From Deltaproteobacteria bacterium UBA796 (GTDB lineage Bacteria > Myxococcota_A > UBA796): DNA of 5,295 bases. Positions within the stretch are counted from its first letter, which is position 1. Each line of letters opens with the position of its first letter. Location of the stretch: positions 1 through 5,295 of the forward strand of contig DBIS01000200.1 of NCBI GenBank assembly GCA_002296975.1. Reading direction: 5' to 3'. The notes beneath the pieces were generated by a model. That model saw only the letters and a list, made by a program, of their open reading frames with translations, was not told the DNA's origin and did no database searches. Both the position numbers and the translations under genes were made by a program. Below are positions 1 through 5,052 of this stretch, piece after piece.

Positions 1-13
1 ACCTGGGGAAGCC

Positions 14-51
14 ACCCGCAGTATCTCCCGGGCCATGTCTTGCGGGTTTTT
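14..51 (+). terminator. Possible plus-strand hairpin terminator
   Basis: ACCCGCA (14-20) is perfectly complementary to TGCGGGT (41-47), and the 3' arm runs into five T residues (47-51). The 20-base loop is large for an intrinsic terminator, though it contains the self-complementary CCCGGG. It would serve a plus-strand gene lying before the window. It also overlaps the continuation of a minus-strand open frame, so it may be coincidental. Confidence 0.3.
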
Positions 52-57
52 GAAGGT

Positions 58-198
58 TTACTCGGCGGCTTGTTGCTGGGTATGGTGGGCGCTGTTTCGG
101 ACTTCGACCCCGTAAGCAGGCGTCAGCCCGGCGCGGTCCATCAGTGCCGTTGCAGCACGCACACGGGCGCCCAATGGGGCATTGGTATCGGCCAGAGA
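58..198 (-). pseudogene. N-terminally truncated protein remnant, possibly phage terminase small-subunit-like
   Basis: The minus-strand frame ending at TAA (60-58) has protein-like composition only from about position 198 downward, where it reads LADTNAPLGARVRAATALMD and continues RAGLTPAYGVEVRN. The pattern of a short acidic stretch, then ARVRAATALMDRAG, recalls the C-terminal part of terminase small-subunit-like or other small helical phage DNA-binding proteins. This is recognition from memory and not certain. Upstream of 198 the frame runs into direct repeat R1 (191-267), which is non-coding elsewhere, so the native N-terminus appears to have been replaced by the repeat. After the TAA the same frame stays open to the window edge, with an ATG at 36 (MAREILRVASPG), so the stop may be a nonsense mutation within a longer ancestral gene. 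No ribosome binding site or proper start is visible. It may equally be a remnant of an unrecognised family. Confidence 0.35.
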
Positions 199-267
199 GG
201 ATTTATGGAGAAACTCTGATTGCCTGCTTTGTGTAATGTGGCAGTGTCTGACACCTATTGCTCGACA
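191..267. repeat. Direct repeat R1, copy 1
   Basis: This copy matches 2031-2109 in the same orientation. The segment 191-257 aligns ungapped with 6 mismatches, and the rest aligns with two single-base gaps (about 71 of 79 columns identical). It includes the identical 20-mer AAACTCTGATTGCCTGCTTT (211-230) and an imperfect palindrome GTGGCAGTGTCTGACAC (238-254). It ends 9 bases from the abiEii stop codon and, at its other edge, cuts into the remnant frame at 58-198. Together with copy 2 it brackets the AbiE module. Confidence 0.9.
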
Positions 268-275
268 TTGCAAAC

Positions 276-1193
276 TCAGTCGCGCCAAAGACCCCCTGGG
301 GCCCAGTGCTTGATGAACACCTCTCCCGCGTTGAGGGCCTCGACCACCGGCATGACGAAGGCGCCAATGAGGTCGGTCGCCTGGGCCAAAGACGGCATCT
401 CACCGCCAACTCTGGCCTTCTTTTCATAGGCCTTCCACTGCGCGCATTTATCTGAAGCCGACGAGTACGCGGCGGTGAGCGCTATCGGAGTGGACGTCGG
501 AAGCTCTGTCGCCCGTTGGCTGAACGTCGCATTGATCGCCTGGCCAAGGACACCGCCGTCGAATGACCGCCCCTTCGCGAGGGTCCAGATATCGAGAAAA
601 TCCTTTAAGCGGGTGTTGGCCATGTCCAGCGACACAATGGCCTCGAACTTTTCGGCGATGGTGGTCTCTGGTGTATAGCCAAGTAGCTCAGGCGTACCGA
701 AGTCGAGCAGCGTCGGATAGGATATCGGCTGAGCTGAAGGCGTAATGATGTCGGCGAACCCGATGTCGACCTGCACCGTCACTTTGGCTTGGTCGAGCAC
801 ACCACCGAACACGATTCGGACGCCGTTATATTTTGCCGCTAAACGGATCGCTTCGCCTTTGATGGACTTCGGATCGAAGCGGAGACCGTCATCCTCCACG
901 GGCTGGTCCAAGCAGTCCTGCACAACACCGACGAGGTCCACCACAGACGCTGACTCTTCTCGATGGAGATCGATGTCTTTTGTTGCTCGGGTGAGCGAGC
1001 CACCCCACATCTGAAGCATCAATCCACCCTTGAGGACAAACAGGTCAGCGTGCTCGGACTTCGAGAGGCGGTAGAGAAAGCGTTCCATTGCGTAATATTG
1101 GAGCAGTTCATTGAACGAACGCCCCTTGGCTCGGGCACGGTTGAGCAAGCGCGCTCGGACCGAGGCCGGGATATTCTTGCTCTTTTTTGCCAT
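276..1193 (-). CDS. abiEii: AbiEii/AbiGii-family nucleotidyltransferase toxin
   Basis: This is the toxin of a type IV-classified AbiE toxin-antitoxin / phage abortive-infection system. Family members are DNA polymerase beta-like nucleotidyltransferases that act in the cytoplasm and arrest growth; studied relatives modify tRNA or bind GTP. Visible motifs, numbered from the ATG at 1193, are KGG at 55-57, TKDIDL at 71-76 with the expected metal-binding Asp73/Asp75, Asp143 in VQVDIGF, and the C-terminal family motif IAEKFEAIVSL (179-189) followed by RLKDFLDIW (195-203). Its 305 residues are a normal full length. I prefer ATG 1193 over the in-frame GTG at 1196 because GGAGG lies 7 bases before the ATG and only 4 before the GTG. 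The start overlaps the abiEi stop (TGATG), indicating translational coupling in one operon. All active-site residues I look for are present, so it should be functional. Its stop is 9 bases from R1 copy 1. Confidence 0.93.
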   Translation of the reverse strand: MAKKSKNIPASVRARLLNRARAKGRSFNELLQYYAMERFLYRLSKSEHADLFVLKGGLMLQMWGGSLTRATKDIDLHREESASVVDLVGVVQDCLDQPVEDDGLRFDPKSIKGEAIRLAAKYNGVRIVFGGVLDQAKVTVQVDIGFADIITPSAQPISYPTLLDFGTPELLGYTPETTIAEKFEAIVSLDMANTRLKDFLDIWTLAKGRSFDGGVLGQAINATFSQRATELPTSTPIALTAAYSSASDKCAQWKAYEKKARVGGEMPSLAQATDLIGAFVMPVVEALNAGEVFIKHWAPGGLWRD

Positions 1194-1786
1194 CACACGG
1201 CCTCCAGATAAGGGATCATGATGGACTCCAGCTTGCAGGCTCTCGCATATTTGAGAAGCTCGGCTGGCGATATACCTCGTCTTTGCACTGCCTCTTTTAG
1301 GGCTTCAATGGCGACCTCCGTCCCGACGCGGTTCCTGAAACGAAAGCAGTCCACGACCGTCTTAGCGAGGTTGTAGATGCGTACAGGGACACCATCGAGA
1401 TCGACAACATCCACCCCCATCGTCAGCGCAACTCCCGTGAGTTGGAGGACCTGGATCGGTGGGTAGTCCAGTTGAGGCTTCTTGGTGCCGCGCGGCAGGG
1501 CGACGTGAACAGCGCTCGGGATCTGGGTTGTTGCGCCGTGGTGCGAGAGCGCAGAGACGAGACAGACAACAGCCTTTGGCACCCGCAGCGCTACCGTCAC
1601 AAGGTCTGGATTACTTAGCGGCGGGAGCGACGAGAGTCGGAAAACGCCTCGTGTCACGCAGTTGATGACGCCCTCATCTCGGAGGCTATAAAGTGTTCGC
1701 CGGTTGATTCCGAGGGCGAGCGCCTGCGTCATTCGCAGGAGCCCTCCATTTGCTTCGAAAATCTCTATTGCTGGGTGATGATTCAT
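1193..1786 (-). CDS. abiEi: AbiEi-family antitoxin / autorepressor
   Basis: This is the cognate antitoxin, a 197-residue DNA-binding protein that in characterised AbiE systems represses its own promoter and counteracts AbiEii without forming a stable protein complex. Residues 5-51 form the winged helix-turn-helix region (EIFEANGGLLR, then GINRRTLYSLRDEGVI and the wing RGVFRLS). Residues 74-90 (VCLVSALSHHGATTQIP) and 141-152 (AKTVVDCFRFRN) are typical of the AbiEi C-terminal domain. The start at 1786 fits the family N-terminus. No Shine-Dalgarno lies before it (preceding bases GTTTGTCTCAGC), and a possible -10 ends about 10 bases upstream, so the mRNA may be leaderless. It overlaps abiEii at the stop/start. 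A perfect inverted repeat upstream (1805-1820) is the obvious candidate for its operator. Confidence 0.92.
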   Translation of the reverse strand: MNHHPAIEIFEANGGLLRMTQALALGINRRTLYSLRDEGVINCVTRGVFRLSSLPPLSNPDLVTVALRVPKAVVCLVSALSHHGATTQIPSAVHVALPRGTKKPQLDYPPIQVLQLTGVALTMGVDVVDLDGVPVRIYNLAKTVVDCFRFRNRVGTEVAIEALKEAVQRRGISPAELLKYARACKLESIMIPYLEAV

Positions 1787-1795
1787 GCTGAGACA

Positions 1796-1824
1796 AACTT
1801 ACCCCATGTGGCTGCACATGTAAA
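1796..1824 (-). promoter_or_regulatory. Candidate abiE promoter, possibly leaderless
   Basis: Read on the minus strand, TTTACA (1824-1819; 5 of 6 to TTGACA) is followed after exactly 17 bases by TAAGTT (1801-1796), a weak -10 with 3 of 6 consensus bases. Initiation 6-8 bases downstream would fall at or next to the abiEi ATG at 1786, consistent with the missing ribosome binding site. The weak -10 keeps confidence moderate. Confidence 0.4.
1805..1820. promoter_or_regulatory. Inverted repeat, candidate AbiEi operator
   Basis: CATGTG-GCTG-CACATG is a perfect 6+6 palindrome with a 4-base spacer, 19-34 bases upstream of the abiEi start. It lies largely between the candidate -35 and -10. AbiEi antitoxins are known to bind inverted repeats in their own promoters, so occupancy here would give negative autoregulation. 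The assignment to AbiEi is inference from position and family. Confidence 0.5.
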
Positions 1825-1838
1825 CCTTTTGTTACGCG

Positions 1839-2030
1839 CTACCCCAACACCCTCATCCCGATCTCCGTGCCGCCGCGGCTCGGTCTGTGCTCCTTCTGGC
1901 AGGCCAGCGCTACAGCCCAAAATCGTTTCGGCTTGGTCGTGACATGCCAATAATATACGCAAACATTTTCCGGCGTCTCCTGTCGAAGATTCGGCACCCT
2001 GGCGGACAGTTCGACCGATGTGAGCCCTCG
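1839..2030 (-). other. Spacer with open frames, no gene recognised
   Basis: This stretch lies between the abiE promoter and R1 copy 2 and contains no gene I recognise. On the minus strand one frame is open from the R1 edge to TAG (1841-1839), with segments such as VPNLRQETPENVCVYYWHVT and a terminal GGTEIGMRVLG. A second minus frame is also open over the same bases, and a plus frame starts at 1887. Several open frames at once in GC-rich DNA is weak evidence for coding. None has a convincing start or ribosome binding site. It could be a gene tail cut off by R1, as at 58-198, or simply non-coding spacer. Confidence 0.25.
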
Positions 2031-2109
2031 GCGACAGAGGAATTATGGGGAAACTCTGATTGCCTGCTTTGTGTCATGTGTCAGTGTCTGACACCTAATT
2101 GCTTCGACA
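2031..2109. repeat. Direct repeat R1, copy 2
   Basis: This is the second copy of the repeat at 191-267, same orientation, about 90% identical, offset 1840 bases. Its core is the perfect inverted repeat GTGTCAG-TGT-CTGACAC (2078-2094). It ends 3 bases from the stop codon of the small lipoprotein gene (2115-2113), just as copy 1 sits next to the abiEii stop. The position 3' of two unrelated minus-strand genes suggests either a mobile palindromic element preferring gene ends or the scar of a recombination joining the AbiE block. Confidence 0.9.
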
Positions 2110-2112
2110 GCC

Positions 2113-2517
2113 TCAACTTGCTGTGTCGCCTCCGCCCCAACTACCGCAAGCTTCAAATGCCTCCAGGTTTGTACCGCAATGTTCAACGAGCGGGGAATAC
2201 TGGCCCTCTACACATTCCTCGGCGTCGAAATCAATGGCGGACCAGCAGTTAAGAAAGGTTTGGTACTCCGCCGTACAGTCTTCTTCATGGGCGTACTCCC
2301 AGTCCTGAATACAATCTACGAAGCATTCTCTAACGGTATACTGATGTCGATCGACACGGTGCTCAATGGTTCCATAGGGCGCACAGCGACCGTAAAAGCT
2401 ATCTTGCCCTTTACACACATTATTGCAGTCAGAGGACGAAGCCCCTTCATCTTCGGCGTCGCCAAAGCACCCAAAAACCAAAGGAATCATCAACAACGAC
2501 ATCATCACAACCCGCAT
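2113..2517 (-). CDS. Small cysteine-rich lipoprotein, function unknown
   Basis: A 134-residue predicted lipoprotein. I chose ATG 2517 over the upstream in-frame start at 2562 because AGGAGG stands 4 bases before it and because it gives a compact signal peptide: MRVV, a hydrophobic stretch at residues 5-15, then the lipobox VFGC with lipidated Cys17. The mature part begins with an acidic linker (GDAEDEG) and carries ten further cysteines at 31, 35, 45, 65, 69, 81, 91, 102, 114 and 124. These include two C-x3-C pairs and widely spaced pairs, a spacing expected for a disulfide-braced helical bundle outside the cytoplasm. Small lipoproteins of this style are common and uncharacterised in Myxococcota/Bradymonadota-type genomes, as I recall. 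The gene is monocistronic: a minus-strand terminator lies just upstream and R1 copy 2 abuts its 3' end. No enzymatic motif is visible. Confidence 0.75.
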   Translation of the reverse strand: MRVVMMSLLMIPLVFGCFGDAEDEGASSSDCNNVCKGQDSFYGRCAPYGTIEHRVDRHQYTVRECFVDCIQDWEYAHEEDCTAEYQTFLNCWSAIDFDAEECVEGQYSPLVEHCGTNLEAFEACGSWGGGDTAS

Positions 2518-2529
2518 ACAACCTCCTGA
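2518..2529 (-). promoter_or_regulatory. Ribosome binding site deciding the lipoprotein start
   Basis: On the minus strand AGGAGG is followed by TTGT and then ATG at 2517. The near-perfect Shine-Dalgarno sequence identifies this ATG, not the upstream one at 2562, as the start. Confidence 0.65.
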
Positions 2530-2556
2530 GGCACCGAGTCTACACGATGGGGGCAC

Positions 2557-2591
2557 AAACAAAAGCCCCTCGAACTACAAGTCCGAGGGGC
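2557..2591 (-). terminator. Intrinsic terminator, minus strand
   Basis: GCCCCTCG (2565-2572) pairs perfectly with CGAGGGGC (2584-2591). The stem can extend by three pairs including a G-U, leaving a 5-base loop. On the minus strand the hairpin is followed by TTTTGTTT (2564-2557), a good U-tract. The plus-strand side has no comparable T-run. Nothing complete lies upstream on that strand to be terminated, only the tRNA-like remnant at 2595-2621, so it is probably the preserved terminator of a lost tRNA or other gene. It also insulates the small lipoprotein gene, whose start is 40 bases downstream. Confidence 0.75.
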
Positions 2592-2594
2592 CTT

Positions 2595-2621
2595 GATTCT
2601 CCCGCTGGGAGTCGAGCCTAC
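2595..2621 (-). pseudogene. tRNA 3'-end-like remnant
   Basis: On the minus strand the sequence GTAGG-CTCGACT-CCCAG, followed by CGGGAGA, has the layout of a tRNA T-arm (five-base stem strand, seven-base loop close to TTCRANY, five-base strand) and a seven-base acceptor strand. Only three of the five stem pairs hold, the loop starts with C, and no D-arm, anticodon arm or complementary TCTCCCG acceptor strand is seen at the right distance upstream. It is directly followed by the terminator at 2557-2591, which is normal for a tRNA gene, and directly preceded by repeat R2 copy A, which seems to have replaced the 5' part. A chance resemblance is possible. Confidence 0.3.
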
Positions 2622-2734
2622 AGTGAGTACATCATGTAGTCTTGGCTACAGCAATATCAACCACTTACGAGTGCGAGTGTCAGCCATTTGCGGCTATCTG
2701 CGGTCAAACACCTGCACAACTGACCGACACAGAA
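2616..2734. repeat. Direct repeat R2, copy A
   Basis: Matches 5053-5171 in the same orientation with 87 of 119 positions identical and no gap. The best-conserved blocks are GTACATCATGTAGTC (2627-2641, containing the palindrome TACATCATGTA), GCAATATCA (2651-2659), ATCTGCGGTCA (2696-2706) and ACCGACACAGAA (2723-2734). It starts on the tRNA-like remnant and is followed within a few bases by the 20 bp tandem duplication. With copy B it brackets the large lipoprotein gene. Confidence 0.85.
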
Positions 2735-2740
2735 ATTGGG

Positions 2741-2780
2741 GTGGCCTGCCCACCAGAGGAGTGGCCTTCCCACCAGAGAC
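2741..2780. repeat. 20 bp tandem duplication
   Basis: Two adjacent units, 2741-2760 and 2761-2780, share GTGGCCTNCCCACCAGAG and differ at 3 of 20 positions. Each contains an inverted pair GTGG...CCAC. Short palindromic tandem units like these can be protein-binding sites, for example transposase sites at the end of an insertion element, but no transposase gene is nearby. The function is unknown. Confidence 0.85.
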
Positions 2781-2807
2781 AAAGCGCTCGGTGAAGTGAA
2801 ACATGGT

Positions 2808-2820
2808 GGTGTCTGACACC
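2808..2820. repeat. Palindrome GGTGTCTGACACC, R1-core motif
   Basis: A perfect 6-1-6 inverted repeat, identical over GTGTCTGACACC to the core of both R1 copies (244-255 and 2084-2095). Here it stands without the rest of R1, indicating that this core is a dispersed motif in its own right. Confidence 0.7.
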
Positions 2821-2853
2821 GATCAGGCACAGCGTTTTGGAGCCGTCAGTTGC

Positions 2854-2874
2854 ATGTGGCAAAGTCTGACAGCT
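2854..2874. repeat. Degenerate R1-core fragment
   Basis: ATGTGGCAAAGTCTGACAGCT matches 236-256 of R1 copy 1 at 18 of 21 positions, but the palindrome is broken by the differences. Probably a decayed partial copy; chance similarity cannot be excluded at this length. Confidence 0.45.
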
Positions 2875-2982
2875 CACGCTGACCCCACCCGCTAGAGGAA
2901 GCGGCGCTCACGAATAAGCACTATGATTGGTCGAGACCCTAAAGCCAGTCCGGTGCCGGCACCCACGGGGAGCAACTCAGCA

Positions 2983-5025
2983 ATGAACCTACTTCGAACA
3001 TCGCTCATTGCGCTTTTTCTGCTGTGCTGCGGGAAGCAAGCGGAGCCCAGTACCGCGACTCCCAAAGCACCCGCAGATCGAATGGTGCAATTACCGCTTG
3101 AACCCATCGACCATAAGACAATTCGCACGGCAATTCTGGATGTCGAGACACTGAACGGCCTGGAGTCCACCCACGGGCTGGCCAGCATGCTGGGGCTCAC
3201 ACCGCCCACCGCCACGCCACCATCAAACGCCTGGCTCACAGAACACAGTCCGCGATGGGCCGCACTTTCAGCGCACCTTGGCCAACGCATCGTATCCATC
3301 GCTACCGAAATTCAACGTGACCTCGTGGTCAACCACAAAGACGCCGTTCGATGGCCAGCCGGGAATGTTGGAAGACGACTCGACCCGAATTGGCTTCAAT
3401 CCGACATCGCATTGTTCAAGCTGTCCGGTATCGTCAACCGGATGGACCGACGTGACTTTTTAACTGGAGAACCGTGCGGTGAATTGCGCCTGCTGTATCG
3501 ACTGGCCTACCGTGCCCAGCGCACCGAACGCGAGGTTTCATCTCCGCTCCCGTTCACCTTGAATGTCGTCGCATCTACAAGCTGTCTCGAGGGCCCAGAA
3601 GCCGAAGCAAAAGGATGGGTTGTGCCGGAATCCGACTCCTTGGAGGACCGCCTGAACGCGCTGAAAAGTGGCCCTTTGGCTTATGATAAACTCAAACTCA
3701 AACAAGTCGAAGTGAACGCACAAGTTGTTCGATTCCCGTCTGGAGTTGAAACCGAATTTGCAGGTCAAGCACTGTATCTGCTCCGCGCCTATACATTCGA
3801 TGAACAACACAACGCCATCGAGCGAACGCTTGAGAATACGCCCGACGTGATTGGCATTCTTAACAACGAAGCAATGCACAAAGATCTGCTCAATTGGGTG
3901 ACCACCCATGTGAATGACATTGATCTTGGGGTGTACCAAATCCCAAAACGTTTTCTGGCAACAGAAGCCCTGTCATGGTCCACCTTGGGCATCAACCGCT
4001 GGGCCAACAAGCCCTTTGATGCCTTGTTTGCCAATCACCTGGATTCGATTCCACAGCCTGGCGCCAAATCACTCTGGGTTTCGACACCAAAGGCAGTGGT
4101 TGACCGCCTCAACAACGGAAGTTGCATCGGGTGCCACCAATCCAGCACCACGGCAGGCTTTCACCTGCTGGGCAACGATGATCCCACGCTGTCCGGCGTG
4201 ACCAATCGGCTGCAATTGCCGTTTTCAGCTCATTTCCATGCCGAACAATCTCGCCGCCAGCTCGCAGTGGCCGCACTGGCCAACGGAGAAGAGCCAAGCC
4301 GGTACCGCCCGCATTCACTCACCACAGGGCAACCGTCGGCAGCCACCAATGGAAACTGCATTCCCTCCGAACACACCGGTGATTTCAAGAACCTGAATGG
4401 ACTGACATGCGCAGCGGATCAAACCTGCGAAGTCGTAGTTCGGGATGAACGGGTGGGCATTCAATTCGGCCAATGCATGCCCAAGGAATCCGACCTGAAG
4501 GCTGGGAACACCTGCCGAAGCGGCACCATCATCGCCTCAACTATTTCGACCAAGGGTGCGTTTAACCTTCGTGCCTACGCCGAGACATTTCAACAACAAC
4601 AACGCTACGAGCTTCCCGAAGACAAGTCGTTCGACTATGAAGCGTTCAACTGCAGACCCACTGTCATCGGTGTTCCTCTCGGCCGTGCATTCCGACGGTG
4701 CACCAACAGCGAACGCGATTTTGAAGCGATTTTGGCCAACCCCGAAGTCGAGGAAATATGTGCTGTGGTGGGGGGCAGCCGTTTTGATGCCTGTGTCGAA
4801 AAGGACTTTCACAGTTGCCTCGATCAAGTGATCGGCCGTGGAATGGTCAGCAGTTGCAATCAAGATCACTTCTGCCGCGAAGACTACATCTGCCAACAAC
4901 TTCCGTACCAACTCTCCGGTGTACCCACCGAGCAAGGTCAGGCACTGGTTGAACGCGGGACAGGGTTTTGCACACCCACATATTTTGTGTTTCAACTGCG
5001 GCTCGACGGCCACCCCACACCATAG
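2983..5025 (+). CDS. Large secreted lipoprotein with a single CxxCH haem-binding motif
   Basis: 680 residues starting at ATG 2983, chosen over the in-frame ATG at 2923 because it directly gives a signal sequence (MNLLRTSLIALFLLCC) and has GGGGAG upstream. Cys15/Cys16 after LFLL form an atypical lipobox, followed by a low-complexity linker (AEPSTATPKAPA), so outer-membrane anchoring is likely but not certain. Conserved-looking blocks are FKLSGIVNRMDRRDF (145-159), CGELRLLYRLAYR (165-177), CIGCHQ (381-386) continuing to AGFHLLGNDD (391-400), FSAHFHAEQSRRQ (414-426), a cysteine-rich region from Cys459 onward, and a C-terminal tail PTYFVFQLRLDGHP. The CxxCH motif predicts one covalently bound c-type haem, implying a periplasmic or surface redox role; the distal ligand is not identifiable. 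From memory, these blocks recur in a widespread uncharacterised family of secreted proteins in proteobacteria and myxobacteria. The gene stands alone, is bracketed by R2 repeats, and has no clear terminator after its stop. Substrate and partners are unknown. Confidence 0.8.
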   Translation: MNLLRTSLIALFLLCCGKQAEPSTATPKAPADRMVQLPLEPIDHKTIRTAILDVETLNGLESTHGLASMLGLTPPTATPPSNAWLTEHSPRWAALSAHLGQRIVSIATEIQRDLVVNHKDAVRWPAGNVGRRLDPNWLQSDIALFKLSGIVNRMDRRDFLTGEPCGELRLLYRLAYRAQRTEREVSSPLPFTLNVVASTSCLEGPEAEAKGWVVPESDSLEDRLNALKSGPLAYDKLKLKQVEVNAQVVRFPSGVETEFAGQALYLLRAYTFDEQHNAIERTLENTPDVIGILNNEAMHKDLLNWVTTHVNDIDLGVYQIPKRFLATEALSWSTLGINRWANKPFDALFANHLDSIPQPGAKSLWVSTPKAVVDRLNNGSCIGCHQSSTTAGFHLLGNDDPTLSGVTNRLQLPFSAHFHAEQSRRQLAVAALANGEEPSRYRPHSLTTGQPSAATNGNCIPSEHTGDFKNLNGLTCAADQTCEVVVRDERVGIQFGQCMPKESDLKAGNTCRSGTIIASTISTKGAFNLRAYAETFQQQQRYELPEDKSFDYEAFNCRPTVIGVPLGRAFRRCTNSERDFEAILANPEVEEICAVVGGSRFDACVEKDFHSCLDQVIGRGMVSSCNQDHFCREDYICQQLPYQLSGVPTEQGQALVERGTGFCTPTYFVFQLRLDGHPTP

Positions 5026-5052
5026 TGCCGCCAGCGAGGAGGTTCAGCCGCA

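Larger units (their letters stand above)
2783..2982 (+). other. Upstream region of the large lipoprotein gene with R1-core motifs
   Basis: No gene is seen here. It holds the perfect palindrome GGTGTCTGACACC (2808-2820) and a degenerate R1 core at 2854-2874 (18 of 21 matches to 236-256). A possible -10 box TATGAT lies at 2922-2927 without a recognisable -35. A GGGGAG at 2968-2973 sits about 9 bases before the ATG at 2983 and is the likely ribosome binding site. A small hairpin CCGCT...AGCGG is at 2889-2904. Confidence 0.5.

Noticed and set aside
191..267. R1 as an integron attC site
   Set aside because: No RYYYAAC / GTTRRRY core pair was found at the ends and no integron integrase is present; only the gene-plus-3'-repeat layout is similar.
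1887..2252. Plus-strand 121-codon open frame
   Set aside because: It runs through R1 copy 2 and into the antisense of the small lipoprotein gene, with no ribosome binding site and no protein-like motif.
2179..2529. Plus-strand frame opposite the small lipoprotein
   Set aside because: Antisense shadow; the minus-strand gene has an AGGAGG, a signal peptide and a regular cysteine pattern.
2593..2799. Open reading frame through R2 copy A, matched in the same frame by copy B (about 20 of 36 identical residues)
   Set aside because: The 32 substitutions between the two copies fall 11, 13 and 8 at codon positions 1, 2 and 3, so there is no synonymous bias. The peptide similarity is a by-product of nucleotide similarity, and no ribosome binding site is visible.
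2923..2982. Upstream ATG at 2923 as start of the large lipoprotein
   Set aside because: It would put 20 polar residues before the signal sequence and lacks a properly spaced ribosome binding site; its bases also form a possible -10 box (TATGAT).
4537..5013. Minus-strand 158-codon open frame opposite the large lipoprotein
   Set aside because: It is a shadow of the plus-strand gene, whose motifs (signal peptide, CxxCH, conserved tail) are clear; no independent start signal is visible.
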